A DNA stretch of 64,000 nucleotides, taken from the NCBI RefSeq assembly GCF_011745665.1, contig NZ_CP050253.1, positions 1,091,418 through 1,155,417 on the forward strand. The letters run 5' to 3'. Below, in pieces: positions 31,903-40,766 of this stretch. Each line of letters opens with the position of its first letter. Within the stretch, counting starts at the first letter, position 1. The stretch is from Zophobihabitans entericus. GTDB taxonomy: Bacteria > Pseudomonadota > Gammaproteobacteria > Enterobacterales > Orbaceae. Below the pieces are notes generated by a model, which saw only the letters and a program-made list of their open reading frames with translations, made no database searches and was not told the origin of the DNA. Position numbers and translations under genes: made by a program.

Positions 31903-34038
31903 ATGCCTGTTGTAATTAAGCGCGATGGATGCCAAACAGCTTTTAATGAAAGTCGTATTCGCGATGCTATTTTAAAAGCCGCGGTTGCAGCCAATGTTAA
32001 CGACCCAGAATATTGTGCTGGAGTTGCCCGTGTTGTCACCAACCAAATGGTTGAACGTGATAGTGTTGATATTAATGAGATTCAAAATGCGGTTGAAAAC
32101 CAGCTAATGGCTGGGCCTTATAAGAAACTGGCCAGAACCTACATTGAATATCGTCATGACCGTGACAGATCACGTGAAGAACGTAGTCGCTTAAACCAGG
32201 ATATTCGTGGACTGATTGAACAAAGTAATGTAGCGATTTTAAATGAAAATGCGAATAAAGACAGTAAAGTAATTCCTACCCAGCGTGATTTACTGGCTGG
32301 TATTGTGGCTAAGCATTATGCAAAACAATACATTCTGTCTAAAGATATCTCTTCTGCTCATGAACGTGGTGAAATTCACTATCATGATCTTGATTATGCA
32401 CCGTTCTTCCCAATGTTTAACTGTATGCTTATCGACTTAGATGGCATGTTAACTAAAGGGTTTAAAATGGGTAATGCTGAAATAGAACCACCTAAATCTA
32501 TTTCAACTGCAACAGCTGTAACAGCACAAATTATTGCTCAGGTAGCCAGCCACATTTATGGTGGTACAACCATCAACCGTATTGATGAGATTTTGGCTAA
32601 ATTTGTCACTAAAAGTTATGAAAAACATAAGAAAACTGCTGAAGAGTGGCAAATTCCTGATGTGGAAGGTTATGCTAAATCCCGTACTGAGAAAGAGTGC
32701 TATGACGCATTCCAGTCTTTAGAGTATGAAGTTAATACACTGCATACAGCTAATGGACAAACACCATTTGTCACATTTGGTTTTGGACTTGGTACCAGCT
32801 GGGAATCTCGCTTAATTCAGCAATCTATTTTAAAAGTTCGAATCACTGGTCTTGGTAAAAATCATAAAACAGCGGTATTCCCTAAATTGGTATTTGCTAT
32901 TAAAGATGGTATTAACCATAAAGATGGCGATGTGAACTATGATATTAAGAAACTGGCACTGGAATGCGCATCTAAACGTATGTACCCGGATATTCTGAAC
33001 TATGAACAAGTTGTCAGAGTAACAGGCTCATTTAAAACTCCAATGGGATGCCGTAGCTTCTTAGGTGTTTATGAAGAAGATGGTAAAGAGATCCATGACG
33101 GACGTAACAATTTAGGGGTAATTAGTTTAAATATTCCTCGTATTGCTATCGAAGCTAAAGGCGATGAAGAACGTTTCTGGAAACTCCTTGATGAACGCTT
33201 AGAGTTATCTAAAAAGGCATTGATGACTCGTATTGCTCGTTTAGAAGGTGTGAAAGCACGAGTAGCTCCGATTCTTTATATGGAAGGCGCTTGTGGTGTG
33301 CGTTTGAAAGAAGATGACAGTGTGGCTGATATCTTTAAAAACGGCCGTGCTTCAATATCACTAGGTTATATTGGTATTCATGAAGCGTTACAGGCGCTAT
33401 ATGGTAACGGTACTCATCCGTTTGATAGTCAAATGATGAGAGAAAAGGGTGTGGCAATTGTTCAGCGTCTGCGTGACGCAGTTGAACAATGGAAGAAAGA
33501 AACTGGTTATGGTTTCAGTCTTTATAGTACACCAAGTGAAAACTTATGTGATCGTTTCTGTCGTCTTGATACTGCTGAATTTGGTGTAATTCCGGGTGTA
33601 ACAGATAAAGGTTACTACACAAATAGTTTCCATTTAGATGTAGAGAAAAAGGTCAATCCATATGAGAAAATTGATTTTGAGAAAGTATATCCGGAAGTAA
33701 CCAGTGGTGGTTTTATTTGTTATGGTGAGTATCCAAATATTCAAAATAACTTAAAAGCACTGGAAGATGTTTGGGATTATAGCTATACCAGAGTTCCTTA
33801 TTATGGAACAAATACACCAATTGATGAGTGTTATGAGTGTGGTTATGCTGGTGAGTTCTCATGTACCAGCAAGGGCTTTACCTGTCCAAAATGTGGTAAT
33901 CATGACTCAGCAAAAGTCTCTGTAACACGTCGTGTGTGTGGTTATTTAGGCAGCCCTGATGCTCGTCCATTCAATGCGGGTAAGCAGGAAGAAGTTAAGC
34001 GTCGCGTTAAGCATTTAGCTTCAGGTCAGATCGGTTAG
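31903..34038 (+). CDS. nrdD: Anaerobic ribonucleoside-triphosphate reductase
   Basis: 711 aa from ATG 31903 (MPVVIKRDGC), with GAGGA upstream; the frame is open earlier but is not conserved. N-terminal ATP-cone (~3-95), catalytic barrel with NCMLIDLDGML and ASHIYGGTTINRIDE, a zinc-binding site near the C-terminus (C-x2-C in CYECG and CPKCG) and the glycyl-radical loop RRVCGYLGSPDARPF. It makes dNTPs from NTPs without oxygen, using formate, and needs NrdG for activation. nrdG follows 66 nt downstream across a small hairpin. Implies growth in low oxygen, as in animal guts. Confidence 0.98.
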   Translation: MPVVIKRDGCQTAFNESRIRDAILKAAVAANVNDPEYCAGVARVVTNQMVERDSVDINEIQNAVENQLMAGPYKKLARTYIEYRHDRDRSREERSRLNQDIRGLIEQSNVAILNENANKDSKVIPTQRDLLAGIVAKHYAKQYILSKDISSAHERGEIHYHDLDYAPFFPMFNCMLIDLDGMLTKGFKMGNAEIEPPKSISTATAVTAQIIAQVASHIYGGTTINRIDEILAKFVTKSYEKHKKTAEEWQIPDVEGYAKSRTEKECYDAFQSLEYEVNTLHTANGQTPFVTFGFGLGTSWESRLIQQSILKVRITGLGKNHKTAVFPKLVFAIKDGINHKDGDVNYDIKKLALECASKRMYPDILNYEQVVRVTGSFKTPMGCRSFLGVYEEDGKEIHDGRNNLGVISLNIPRIAIEAKGDEERFWKLLDERLELSKKALMTRIARLEGVKARVAPILYMEGACGVRLKEDDSVADIFKNGRASISLGYIGIHEALQALYGNGTHPFDSQMMREKGVAIVQRLRDAVEQWKKETGYGFSLYSTPSENLCDRFCRLDTAEFGVIPGVTDKGYYTNSFHLDVEKKVNPYEKIDFEKVYPEVTSGGFICYGEYPNIQNNLKALEDVWDYSYTRVPYYGTNTPIDECYECGYAGEFSCTSKGFTCPKCGNHDSAKVSVTRRVCGYLGSPDARPFNAGKQEEVKRRVKHLASGQIG

Positions 34039-34061
34039 TTCTTCTTTTCTATCTCTTATAA

Positions 34062-34081
34062 TGCCGGGCATTTGTCCGGCA
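34062..34081 (+). other. Hairpin in nrdD-nrdG gap
   Basis: TGCCGG / CCGGCA inverted repeat between the two genes, with no T-run behind it. It may set relative mRNA levels of nrdD and nrdG rather than end transcription. Confidence 0.5.
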
Positions 34082-34104
34082 CTTATTTCTAATAGGGGTG
34101 ATAA

Positions 34105-34569
34105 ATGAATTATCACAAATATTATCCCGTTGATGTCGTCAATGGTCCGGGTACACGTTGCTCACTTTTTGTCTCTGGTTGTGTACATCAGTGTCGTGGT
34201 TGTTATAATCAAAGTACCTGGTCTCTTGATTCTGGTTTTCCGTTTACTCAGGAGCTGGAAGATCACATTATTGCGGATTTACAAGATACAGAAATTAAAC
34301 GTCAGGGGTTAACGCTGTCTGGTGGCGACCCTCTGCACCCACAAAATATACCGGCTATTTTACAGTTGGTTAAACGAGTTAAAAATGAGTGCCCGGGCAA
34401 AGATATCTGGGTCTGGACAGGATATTTAATGAGTGAATTAACACCAGAACAACAAGAAGTGCTTGAATATATCAACGTCTTGGTTGATGGTAAGTTTGTA
34501 CAGGATCTTGCAGACCCTGCACTTATCTGGCGTGGTAGTAGTAATCAGGTGGTGCATAAACTGAGATAA
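34105..34569 (+). CDS. nrdG: Anaerobic RNR-activating protein NrdG
   Basis: 154 aa, the standard length. Radical-SAM cluster C-x3-C-x2-C in SGCVHQCRGCYN, followed by TLSGGDPLHP and VWTGY. It reduces S-adenosylmethionine and places the glycyl radical on NrdD. RBS GGGGTG at 34095-34100 precedes ATG 34105. Operon with nrdD as in E. coli. Confidence 0.98.
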   Translation: MNYHKYYPVDVVNGPGTRCSLFVSGCVHQCRGCYNQSTWSLDSGFPFTQELEDHIIADLQDTEIKRQGLTLSGGDPLHPQNIPAILQLVKRVKNECPGKDIWVWTGYLMSELTPEQQEVLEYINVLVDGKFVQDLADPALIWRGSSNQVVHKLR

Positions 34570-34649
34570 TATTAAGCATGATTAATGCGAAATAAATATT
34601 ATCTGGTTTATTTACCACTTTGATTTTAACCGTTTTTAGGTAGCAAGAA

Positions 34650-35348
34650 TTACTCTTCTACCGGAACGGGTTCGTTATTCTCGTTCTCTTCAACCAGACC
34701 ATGAGCTTTAAGTAAGAAAGAGACTGCTTCACGGTAGTGGATTTCAAGACTTTCACGGCTTGATGAACTGATTTGTAAATCGGTAATACGGCCATTTTCC
34801 ATCCCGTATACCCAGCCATGAATACGAACTTCCTGACCACGTTTCCAGGCTGATTGTAAAATGGTGGAGTGACCAAGGTTATAAACTTGTTCAAGAACAT
34901 TCAGCTCACACAGAATATTCATACGTTTTTCTGGCGGGAACTTACCGATAAGAGAGCTGTGACGATACCAGATATCACGGATATGTAATAACCAGTTATT
35001 GATTAAACCTAAATCCGGATTTTCAACTGCTGCACGAATACCGCCGCAATCAAGGTGTCCGCAGATGATAATATCTTCAACTTCAAGTACTTCAACAGCA
35101 TATTGTACTACTGATAAACAGTTCAAATCCGTGTGAATTACTAAGTTGGCAACATTACGGTGAACAAACAGTTCGCCAGGTTCAAGATTGGTCAGTTTTT
35201 CTGCCGGAACACGGCTGTCAGAACATCCGATCCAAAGAAACTTTGGTTTCTGAGTTTTGGATAAACGAGTGAAAAAGTGAGGATCTTCTTGTGCAACTTT
35301 TTGTGACCATTCATGGTTACTTTGAATCAGGTCGTAAATTTTTTTCAT
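34650..35348 (-). CDS. can: Beta-carbonic anhydrase
   Basis: 232 aa (a second ATG directly upstream would add one residue). Zinc ligands are in CSDSR and [21 protein letters not shown] and [23 protein letters not shown] match E. coli Can, as does [13 protein letters not shown]. It interconverts CO2 and bicarbonate, supplying bicarbonate for carboxylases. In E. coli can is divergent from yadGH; here the same neighbours occur with one extra gene (35646-36338) in between. C-terminus is acidic and slightly extended. Confidence 0.97.
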   Translation of the reverse strand: MKKIYDLIQSNHEWSQKVAQEDPHFFTRLSKTQKPKFLWIGCSDSRVPAEKLTNLEPGELFVHRNVANLVIHTDLNCLSVVQYAVEVLEVEDIIICGHLDCGGIRAAVENPDLGLINNWLLHIRDIWYRHSSLIGKFPPEKRMNILCELNVLEQVYNLGHSTILQSAWKRGQEVRIHGWVYGMENGRITDLQISSSSRESLEIHYREAVSFLLKAHGLVEENENNEPVPVEE

Positions 35349-35645
35349 CATATTAGATAGTCAGATAAATGAGTGAATGATACTTAGCAGAATAATACTA
35401 GATCGTATAAACGTGACTTTACTCTACCAGAAAGCGAAGTGGATTAACAAGTAAAATAATAGATAATATATTCTGTTTTACCAGCATTAATAAAATGTAG
35501 TTAATAAAGGGAGTTAGCGCTGAAAATGGATAGTTATTTAGATTATTCTTTGACATACTATATAAGTATAAATAAAGCGCCTGATACTAATTTTGGAGCG
35601 TCTGTATTTATCATAATAATTATAAAATAAAAGGGATTTATCTAG

Positions 35646-36338
35646 ATGAAAGAAATACTCTCGTATGAAGAATTAAAAACTAAACTTGTTTATACCAGCA
35701 AAATTAAGATGGCAGCCCAAGGCTTTCTGGTCGCATTTGCGATAGCATTTGTCTATAACTCTGTCTCTGCCATCTGGGCTATTATTGAATATAGTATTCC
35801 GGCTAAATATTGGCTTGAGTTGTTCTTTTCAACCACTGGTGCTGACAGTAAATCAACAGTTTATTTATCTATCACCATTTTTGTTATTGTTGTGGCATTG
35901 CCAATAGGTATTATCCTGCTCGTTACCGATTTCATAAGAAAAGAGAACAACCTGAAATCAATTTATGCTAAATATCAGGCGAGTGGACTTGATATTTGTT
36001 TAGCCAGCGCAAATATAAACTTTAAAATGAATTCGGTTAATTTTGTCGTTGTTGTTGGTTATGAAGCGGCTCAAAATATTGAGTCTTTGCTTAATACCAT
36101 TGAACAAGATTATGAGAATTTAGATAAGAAAGCACAAAAGAAATTGAACGCTCAGTTGTTTAAATCTAAGAGTTCATTAGTTGTGGGTGATCTGCATAAG
36201 TATTTTGTAGATTTACCTGCAGCATCAACAGTTCAGGTAATATTTGTTCTTCCATTAGTAAAGAGTGGACTGCGCTATAAAAAAGCAATATTGATTCCAA
36301 ATAAAGATAACTATCAGTACTATTATCTGAAAAGTTAA
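35646..36338 (+). CDS. Membrane protein of unknown function, two helices
   Basis: 230 aa. A short N-terminal cytoplasmic part, hydrophobic helix ~24-46, a loop of about 25 residues, helix ~71-95, then a soluble C-terminal domain of about 130 residues with a basic end (KSGLRYKKAILIPNKD). Lys-rich and with coiled-coil-prone stretch NTIEQDYENLDKKAQKKLNA. No family recognised. It sits between can and yadGH, which are adjacent in E. coli, and so is an insertion or lineage-specific gene. AGGGA precedes ATG 35646 by about 10 nt. 294 bp of AT-rich DNA separate it from can; I see nothing else there. Confidence 0.7.
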   Translation: MKEILSYEELKTKLVYTSKIKMAAQGFLVAFAIAFVYNSVSAIWAIIEYSIPAKYWLELFFSTTGADSKSTVYLSITIFVIVVALPIGIILLVTDFIRKENNLKSIYAKYQASGLDICLASANINFKMNSVNFVVVVGYEAAQNIESLLNTIEQDYENLDKKAQKKLNAQLFKSKSSLVVGDLHKYFVDLPAASTVQVIFVLPLVKSGLRYKKAILIPNKDNYQYYYLKS

Positions 36339-36394
36339 AGAGTAATAGAGTGATAAACGGGGGGTATCTGATATCCCCAATTAAGGTATAAATT

Positions 36395-37327
36395 ATGTCT
36401 GTTCCTGCATTAGAGTTAAGTCAGTTAAAAAAGCGATATAAGAACGGTGTTGAAGCACTAAAAGGGTTAGATCTAAAGGTTGAAGCCGGGGATTTCTATG
36501 CATTACTTGGCCCCAATGGTGCAGGGAAATCAACCACGATTGGTATTGTCAGCTCATTGGTAACTAAAACCTCAGGTAAAGTGAGTATTTTTGGTTATGA
36601 CCTTGAGACTGATACCGTTAATGCCAAGCGTCAACTGGGGCTGGTTCCGCAGGAATTTAACTTTAACCCGTTTGAAACGGTGCTACAGATCGTGGCTAAT
36701 CAGGCTGGTTATTATGGTATTCCTCATAAACAAGCGCTTAAAAAAGCGGAGGAGTATCTGAGACTCCTTGATTTGTGGGATAAGAGGGATAGCCGTGCCA
36801 GAATGTTATCGGGCGGGATGAAAAGACGTCTGATGATCGCCCGTGCACTCATTCATGAGCCAAAACTCCTGATTTTAGATGAGCCAACCGCAGGTGTTGA
36901 TATCGAGTTACGTCGCTCTATGTGGGAATTTCTACGCAAGCTCAACCAACAAGGTGTGACAATTATCTTAACCACCCACTATCTGGAAGAGGCAGAAATG
37001 CTGTGCCGCAATATCGGTATTATCCAAAAAGGTGAGTTAATCGAAAACACCTCTATGCGCCGATTACTGGCCAAGATGCAGGCAGAAACTTTTATCCTTG
37101 ACTTCCAAAGTGCAGATCGTGTTCCACATCTTACAGGTTACAAGTCGAATCTTGTGGAGCCGGGTGTGATAGAAGTTGAAGTACACCGTGAACAAGGCTT
37201 AAATGATTTATTTAAACAATTTGACGAACAAAAGATTCAGATACTTAGTATGCGCAATAAAGCCAATCGTTTAGAGGAGCTCTTTGTGAATTTAGTCCAT
37301 GAGTCACAAGGAGGACAACATGAATAG
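36395..37327 (+). CDS. yadG: YadG, ABC-2 type transporter ATPase
   Basis: 310 aa. Walker [10 protein letters not shown] (~residues 41-49), FNFNPFETV, signature LSGGMKRR, Walker B LLILDEPTAGVD and the switch His in TTHYLEEAE. Closely similar to E. coli YadG along its full length. With YadH it forms an ABC exporter of unknown cargo. It overlaps the yadH start by 8 nt, so both are translated together. Confidence 0.95.
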   Translation: MSVPALELSQLKKRYKNGVEALKGLDLKVEAGDFYALLGPNGAGKSTTIGIVSSLVTKTSGKVSIFGYDLETDTVNAKRQLGLVPQEFNFNPFETVLQIVANQAGYYGIPHKQALKKAEEYLRLLDLWDKRDSRARMLSGGMKRRLMIARALIHEPKLLILDEPTAGVDIELRRSMWEFLRKLNQQGVTIILTTHYLEEAEMLCRNIGIIQKGELIENTSMRRLLAKMQAETFILDFQSADRVPHLTGYKSNLVEPGVIEVEVHREQGLNDLFKQFDEQKIQILSMRNKANRLEELFVNLVHESQGGQHE

Positions 37328-38090
37328 TTTATACTGGATAGCTTTAAACAGCATCTGGCGTAAAGAGATCACTCGTTTCTTACGTATCTGGATACAAACA
37401 CTTGTGCCACCTGTTATTACCATGACATTATATTTTGTTATTTTTGGTAATTTAATCGGTGGTCGCATTGGTGAAATGAATGGCTTTAGTTATATGCAAT
37501 TTATTGTGCCAGGGCTAATCATGATGTCGGTGATTACTAATGCGTATACTAACGTTTGTTCATCTTTCTTTAGTGCTAAATTCCAAAAGAATATTGAAGA
37601 GCTGCTTGTAGCACCAGTTCCAACTCATATTATTATTGCGGGTTATGTCGGTGGTGGTGTAGCTCGTGGTGTATTAACTGGGGCCTTGGTAACGCTAATT
37701 TCACTGGTTTTTGTGCCGTTTGAAGTTTATTCATGGCCAATTATTGTCTGTACATTACTGATGACTGCTATTTTGTTTTCATTGGCTGGTCTGGTTAATG
37801 CAGTATTTGCTAAAACTTTTGATGATATCAGTATCGTACCAACATTTGTTTTAACACCATTAACATATCTAGGTGGAGTATTCTATTCACTTTCTCTGTT
37901 ACCAACATTCTGGCAATGGGTCTCTAAGCTCAATCCAATTGTCTATATGATCAATGGTTTCCGCTATGGCTTTTTGGGTATCACAGATGTCTCACTGGCA
38001 ATGACATTCTCAACTCTGGGGCTGTTTATTCTGGTGCTTTATATTGTAGTCTGGCGTCTGATTGAAAGTGGGCGGGGGCTTAGAAGTTAA
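37320..38090 (+). CDS. yadH: YadH, ABC-2 type transporter permease
   Basis: 256 aa from ATG 37320 (MNSLYWIALNSIWRKE), with AAGGAGG just upstream; matches the E. coli YadH start. About six transmembrane segments, with ABC-2 family text QTLVPPVITMTLYF, IVPGLIMMSVITNAY, ELLVAPVPTHIIIAGY and TPLTYLGGVFYS. Partner of YadG. A terminator hairpin begins 12 nt after the stop, and that same hairpin sequence is repeated in the gene-less region that follows. Confidence 0.95.
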   Translation: MNSLYWIALNSIWRKEITRFLRIWIQTLVPPVITMTLYFVIFGNLIGGRIGEMNGFSYMQFIVPGLIMMSVITNAYTNVCSSFFSAKFQKNIEELLVAPVPTHIIIAGYVGGGVARGVLTGALVTLISLVFVPFEVYSWPIIVCTLLMTAILFSLAGLVNAVFAKTFDDISIVPTFVLTPLTYLGGVFYSLSLLPTFWQWVSKLNPIVYMINGFRYGFLGITDVSLAMTFSTLGLFILVLYIVVWRLIESGRGLRS

Positions 38091-38101
38091 GGGTTAAAGT
38101 T

Positions 38102-38125
38102 GCGCGACGGAGTCGCGCTTTTTTT
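38102..38125 (+). terminator. Intrinsic terminator after yadH (repeat R1 copy 1)
   Basis: 7-bp GC stem GCGCGAC / GTCGCGC with loop GGA and a run of seven T. The same 17-bp palindrome, with changed loop bases, recurs at 38369 and 38675. Confidence 0.9.
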
Positions 38126-38201
38126 AAGGTCATAGATCGGGTTTGATATTAAGTGAATGTGCTAATAAATATCAACCATATATCACAGAAAAAATAAGCA
38201 T

Positions 38202-38282
38202 GGTGTGAGCTTACCGGTACTATTCCGATGCGCTGAACATGCAAGCCATGTAAAGCTTACCCCATAGAATCGCTAAGCTCAG
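38202..38282. repeat. R2 repeat, copy 1 (81 bp)
   Basis: Partner of 38420-38500. The two differ at 7 of 81 positions by eye, and the central 40 bp from CGGTACTATTCC onward are the best conserved. Inner stem ACATG / CATGT, outer stem GAGCTTA / TAAGCTC. Confidence 0.85.
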
Positions 38283-38419
38283 CATATATTTAATCCAAAA
38301 CACACGCAAATGAGCGTGCTTCCCCGACAAACACCATACTAATACCAATACAAGGTTTGAATTAAGTTGCGCGACGCAGTCGCGCTTATAGATCTTAGGA
38401 TGGTGAAAGAATTAGCCTG

Positions 38420-38500
38420 GGTGTGAACTTAGCGGTACTATTCCGATGCGCTGAACATGCAAGCCATGTAACGCTTACTCCATAGCGCCGCTAAGCTCAG
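38420..38500. repeat. R2 repeat, copy 2 (81 bp)
   Basis: 218 bp after copy 1 and the same length. Here the outer stem is longer, GAACTTAGCGG pairing with CCGCTAAGCTC apart from one position, around the inner hairpin ACATG-CAAGC-CATGT. Confidence 0.85.
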
Positions 38501-38589
38501 TAGTCATTTAATAAGATTTACTAATAAAAGATTAAGGGAGTATCTGTTAGATTTCTAAAAAGAAACGGGAGAATTTAAATAAAGAATAC

Positions 38590-38633
38590 AATAAGATCAA
38601 ATATTTATTAAATTATAACCATTTGATTTTATT
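38590..38633. repeat. Palindrome family copy (variant arms)
   Basis: AATAAGATCAAAT (38590-38602) and ATTTGATTTTATT (38621-38633) pair with one mismatch. Arms and the TAACCA-type loop end resemble the copy at 21737-21777. Confidence 0.55.
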
Positions 38634-38865
38634 ATAGTTTTATATTGTGAATATATTTGGGTTATTGTTGAGTTGCGCGACATAGTCGCGCTTTTAAAAT
38701 AGATCATTCAGAAAGAGTATCAAAGAATAAATAACCGTTTAAAACTGTTTTTCTTTTGTATCTCAGCAATGAAGTGTTGATTGATGAAGAGCGTACCTCA
38801 TGGGTCTTAGCGAGTCCTCGAACGTGTGCCTATGGGGTGCGGTAGGCCATCAAACCCACGGAATC

Positions 38866-39121
38866 TGCAACATCAGCAAAAATATTGCGCCAGGGCAGCG
38901 CAGTCCGCCCTAAACTCAATGCTAATACAAACACAATACAAAAACACATGCCTGCGGGGTGTACTCCTATTAGACCAGCAAGCTCACTGAACGTGCAACA
39001 TCACCAAAATATTGCGTTAGGGCGGCGCAGTCCGGCCCAAACCCAATGCTAATACAAATCACAACATAAAAAATACACGCTAGCGGAGCGTGCTCCCGGT
39101 CGAATACCCAACTAAAACATC
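38866..39121. repeat. R4 tandem repeat, two 128-bp units
   Basis: Unit 1 is 38866-38993 and unit 2 is 38994-39121. The first ~65 bp of each (TGCAACATCA through CAATGCTAATACAAA) are about 85% identical by eye; the rest is a more diverged hairpin segment. A hairpin AGGGC...GCCC is kept in both. Confidence 0.8.
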
Positions 39122-39200
39122 ACAAAGTCTTTAGTCGCGCTTGAGAAGAATTGGATTAAATTTGGTGGATAGAGCTGATCAGTCGTCGTACCATTAAATA

Positions 39201-39226
39201 ATAAAAAAGCCCTCCAACTGGAGGGC
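39201..39226 (-). terminator. Intrinsic terminator of the MFS gene
   Basis: Stem GCCCTCC / GGAGGGC with loop AACT; on the minus strand it is followed by six T. It lies 43 nt beyond the stop of the minus-strand MFS gene. Confidence 0.9.
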
Positions 39227-39268
39227 CGAATTTACCACTGTTTATACATCATCGTTAGGATGTTTTTC

Positions 39269-40687
39269 TTATTTTACTACTTTAGACATACCTGCATCTT
39301 TAGGAACAAGAATAATAATAGACAGAGCAGATAATACACAGAAACCAACGTTTACAAGTAAACCAATTGTTGCTGCAGTTTCTGTGGATGCACCAACTGC
39401 TAAGAAGGCCGCATAAACTGATGCTGAAATTGCCACACCAAATGCACCACCTAGTGAGCTTGCCATTTTATAGATACCTGATGCCACACCGACTTTATCT
39501 GCTGGAGCATTTGAAATAGCAGTGTCAGTTGATGGAGTTGCATAGAAGCCAAGACCAAGACCGAACAGTACGAAACCAACAAATACAGCTACGATATAAA
39601 GTGTATCTGGTAAGGAAGTTAATGCCATTAAAGCAACACCAATACCTGTGATTGTGGTACCAAATAACATTGGTTTTTTCGCGCCCACTTTTTGTAATAC
39701 TTTCTCACCAACACGAATCATTCCAAGTACTGCAATTAAGTAACCAATTGACAGCATACCAGTTTGAAACGGAGTAAAACCACGACCAGTCTGGATATAA
39801 GTATTTGCTACAAGTAAAGTACCAGCAACTGCATTTAGCATGAAGTTAGAGAAAGTTGCACCACTGTATGGCATATTTTTAAATAGTGAGAAGTCAATAA
39901 ATGCACCTGCGCGTTTACCAAATTCTACGATGAAGAAAATAATCATAGTCACTAAACAAACAGCAGCTAGTGATAATGTGGTTACGCTTGTCCAGCCAAA
40001 TGAAGAGCCTTTAGTAATCACAAGATTTAAAGAAACTAGTGATACCACAAAGAAGAATAAACCAGTATAGTCAAATTTAGATTCTTTCTCTGAACTTTCC
40101 ATTTTGCTTTCCGGAGTACCTTTAATCAGTAACATACCAAGAATAGCAATGATGATTGAGATAATGAAAATCCAGCGCCAGCCCATGTATGTTGCAATTG
40201 CACCACCAGCCAGTGAACAAACACCAGAACCACCCCATGAACCAATTGACCAGAAACTTAACGCTCTTTGACGCTGGGCCCCTTCATAGAAGGTTTTCAT
40301 TAAAGCAAGAGTTGCTGGCATAATACAAGCTGCTGACAGGCCCTGAATGATACGTCCAACAGAAAACAAGATTGCTTCACTTGCAAAAATTAAGCAAAGA
40401 GAACCAATAATACTTAAGATAAAACCAATATAAGTAAATTTAACGCGACCAAATTTATCTGCAAGTCCACCGGCTACTACAATAAAACAACCAGAAAACA
40501 GTGCCGTCAAACTAATCGCAAGGTTTAATGATTCCAGCGGGATGCCCACACTACGCTGAATATCTGGTGCAACGTTTACCAGTGATTGAGCAAATAGCCA
40601 GAATGTAATAACGCCTAACACAATACCTAGTATGAGTTTGTCACTACCTTGGTATTCCACTTTTTGCGCAACGGTAGTTGTCGTCAT
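39269..40687 (-). CDS. MFS transporter, DHA2-like (13-14 helices)
   Basis: 472 aa from ATG 40687 (MTTTTVAQ), with AGAGGAA six nt upstream; a frame ten codons longer exists. Hydrophobic throughout, with the MFS loop motif GGLADKFGRVK after helix 2, RIIQGLSAACIMPATLAL (motif C-like region of drug:H+ antiporters) and a charged central loop (SKMESSEKESKFD). The family exports drugs or organic ions in exchange for protons, but some members transport metabolites. It lies 79 nt downstream of an M20 amidohydrolase on the same strand, so a role tied to that enzyme's substrate or product is more likely than drug efflux. Confidence 0.88.
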   Translation of the reverse strand: MTTTTVAQKVEYQGSDKLILGIVLGVITFWLFAQSLVNVAPDIQRSVGIPLESLNLAISLTALFSGCFIVVAGGLADKFGRVKFTYIGFILSIIGSLCLIFASEAILFSVGRIIQGLSAACIMPATLALMKTFYEGAQRQRALSFWSIGSWGGSGVCSLAGGAIATYMGWRWIFIISIIIAILGMLLIKGTPESKMESSEKESKFDYTGLFFFVVSLVSLNLVITKGSSFGWTSVTTLSLAAVCLVTMIIFFIVEFGKRAGAFIDFSLFKNMPYSGATFSNFMLNAVAGTLLVANTYIQTGRGFTPFQTGMLSIGYLIAVLGMIRVGEKVLQKVGAKKPMLFGTTITGIGVALMALTSLPDTLYIVAVFVGFVLFGLGLGFYATPSTDTAISNAPADKVGVASGIYKMASSLGGAFGVAISASVYAAFLAVGASTETAATIGLLVNVGFCVLSALSIIILVPKDAGMSKVVK

Positions 40688-40766
40688 GTAAGATTCCTCT
40701 TTTATTTCTTTCATTAGGCCATTTAGAGTTGGTCAGAGACGCCATCTAAATGGCAAATTTTATAAG

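Larger units (their letters stand above)
38091..39200. repeat. Gene-less array of structured intergenic repeats
   Basis: About 1.1 kb between convergent yadH and an MFS gene without a plausible gene on either strand, but with repeats at several scales. R1: 17-bp palindrome GCGCGAC-N3-GTCGCGC at 38102, 38369 and 38675, each preceded by AGTT, plus a half copy at 39132. R2: an 81-bp unit twice (38202-38282 and 38420-38500), about 91% identical. R3: hairpins ACACGC...GAGCGTGCT at 38302 and 39075 and a degenerate one at 38946. R4: a 128-bp tandem unit twice (38866-38993 and 38994-39121). Both R2 copies can fold through GAGCTTA...TAAGCTC. More GC than the flanks. I know no named family that matches. 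Confidence 0.85.

Noticed and set aside
38091-39200. CRISPR array
   Set aside because: Repeats are unequal in length, imperfect and not regularly spaced, and no cas genes are present.
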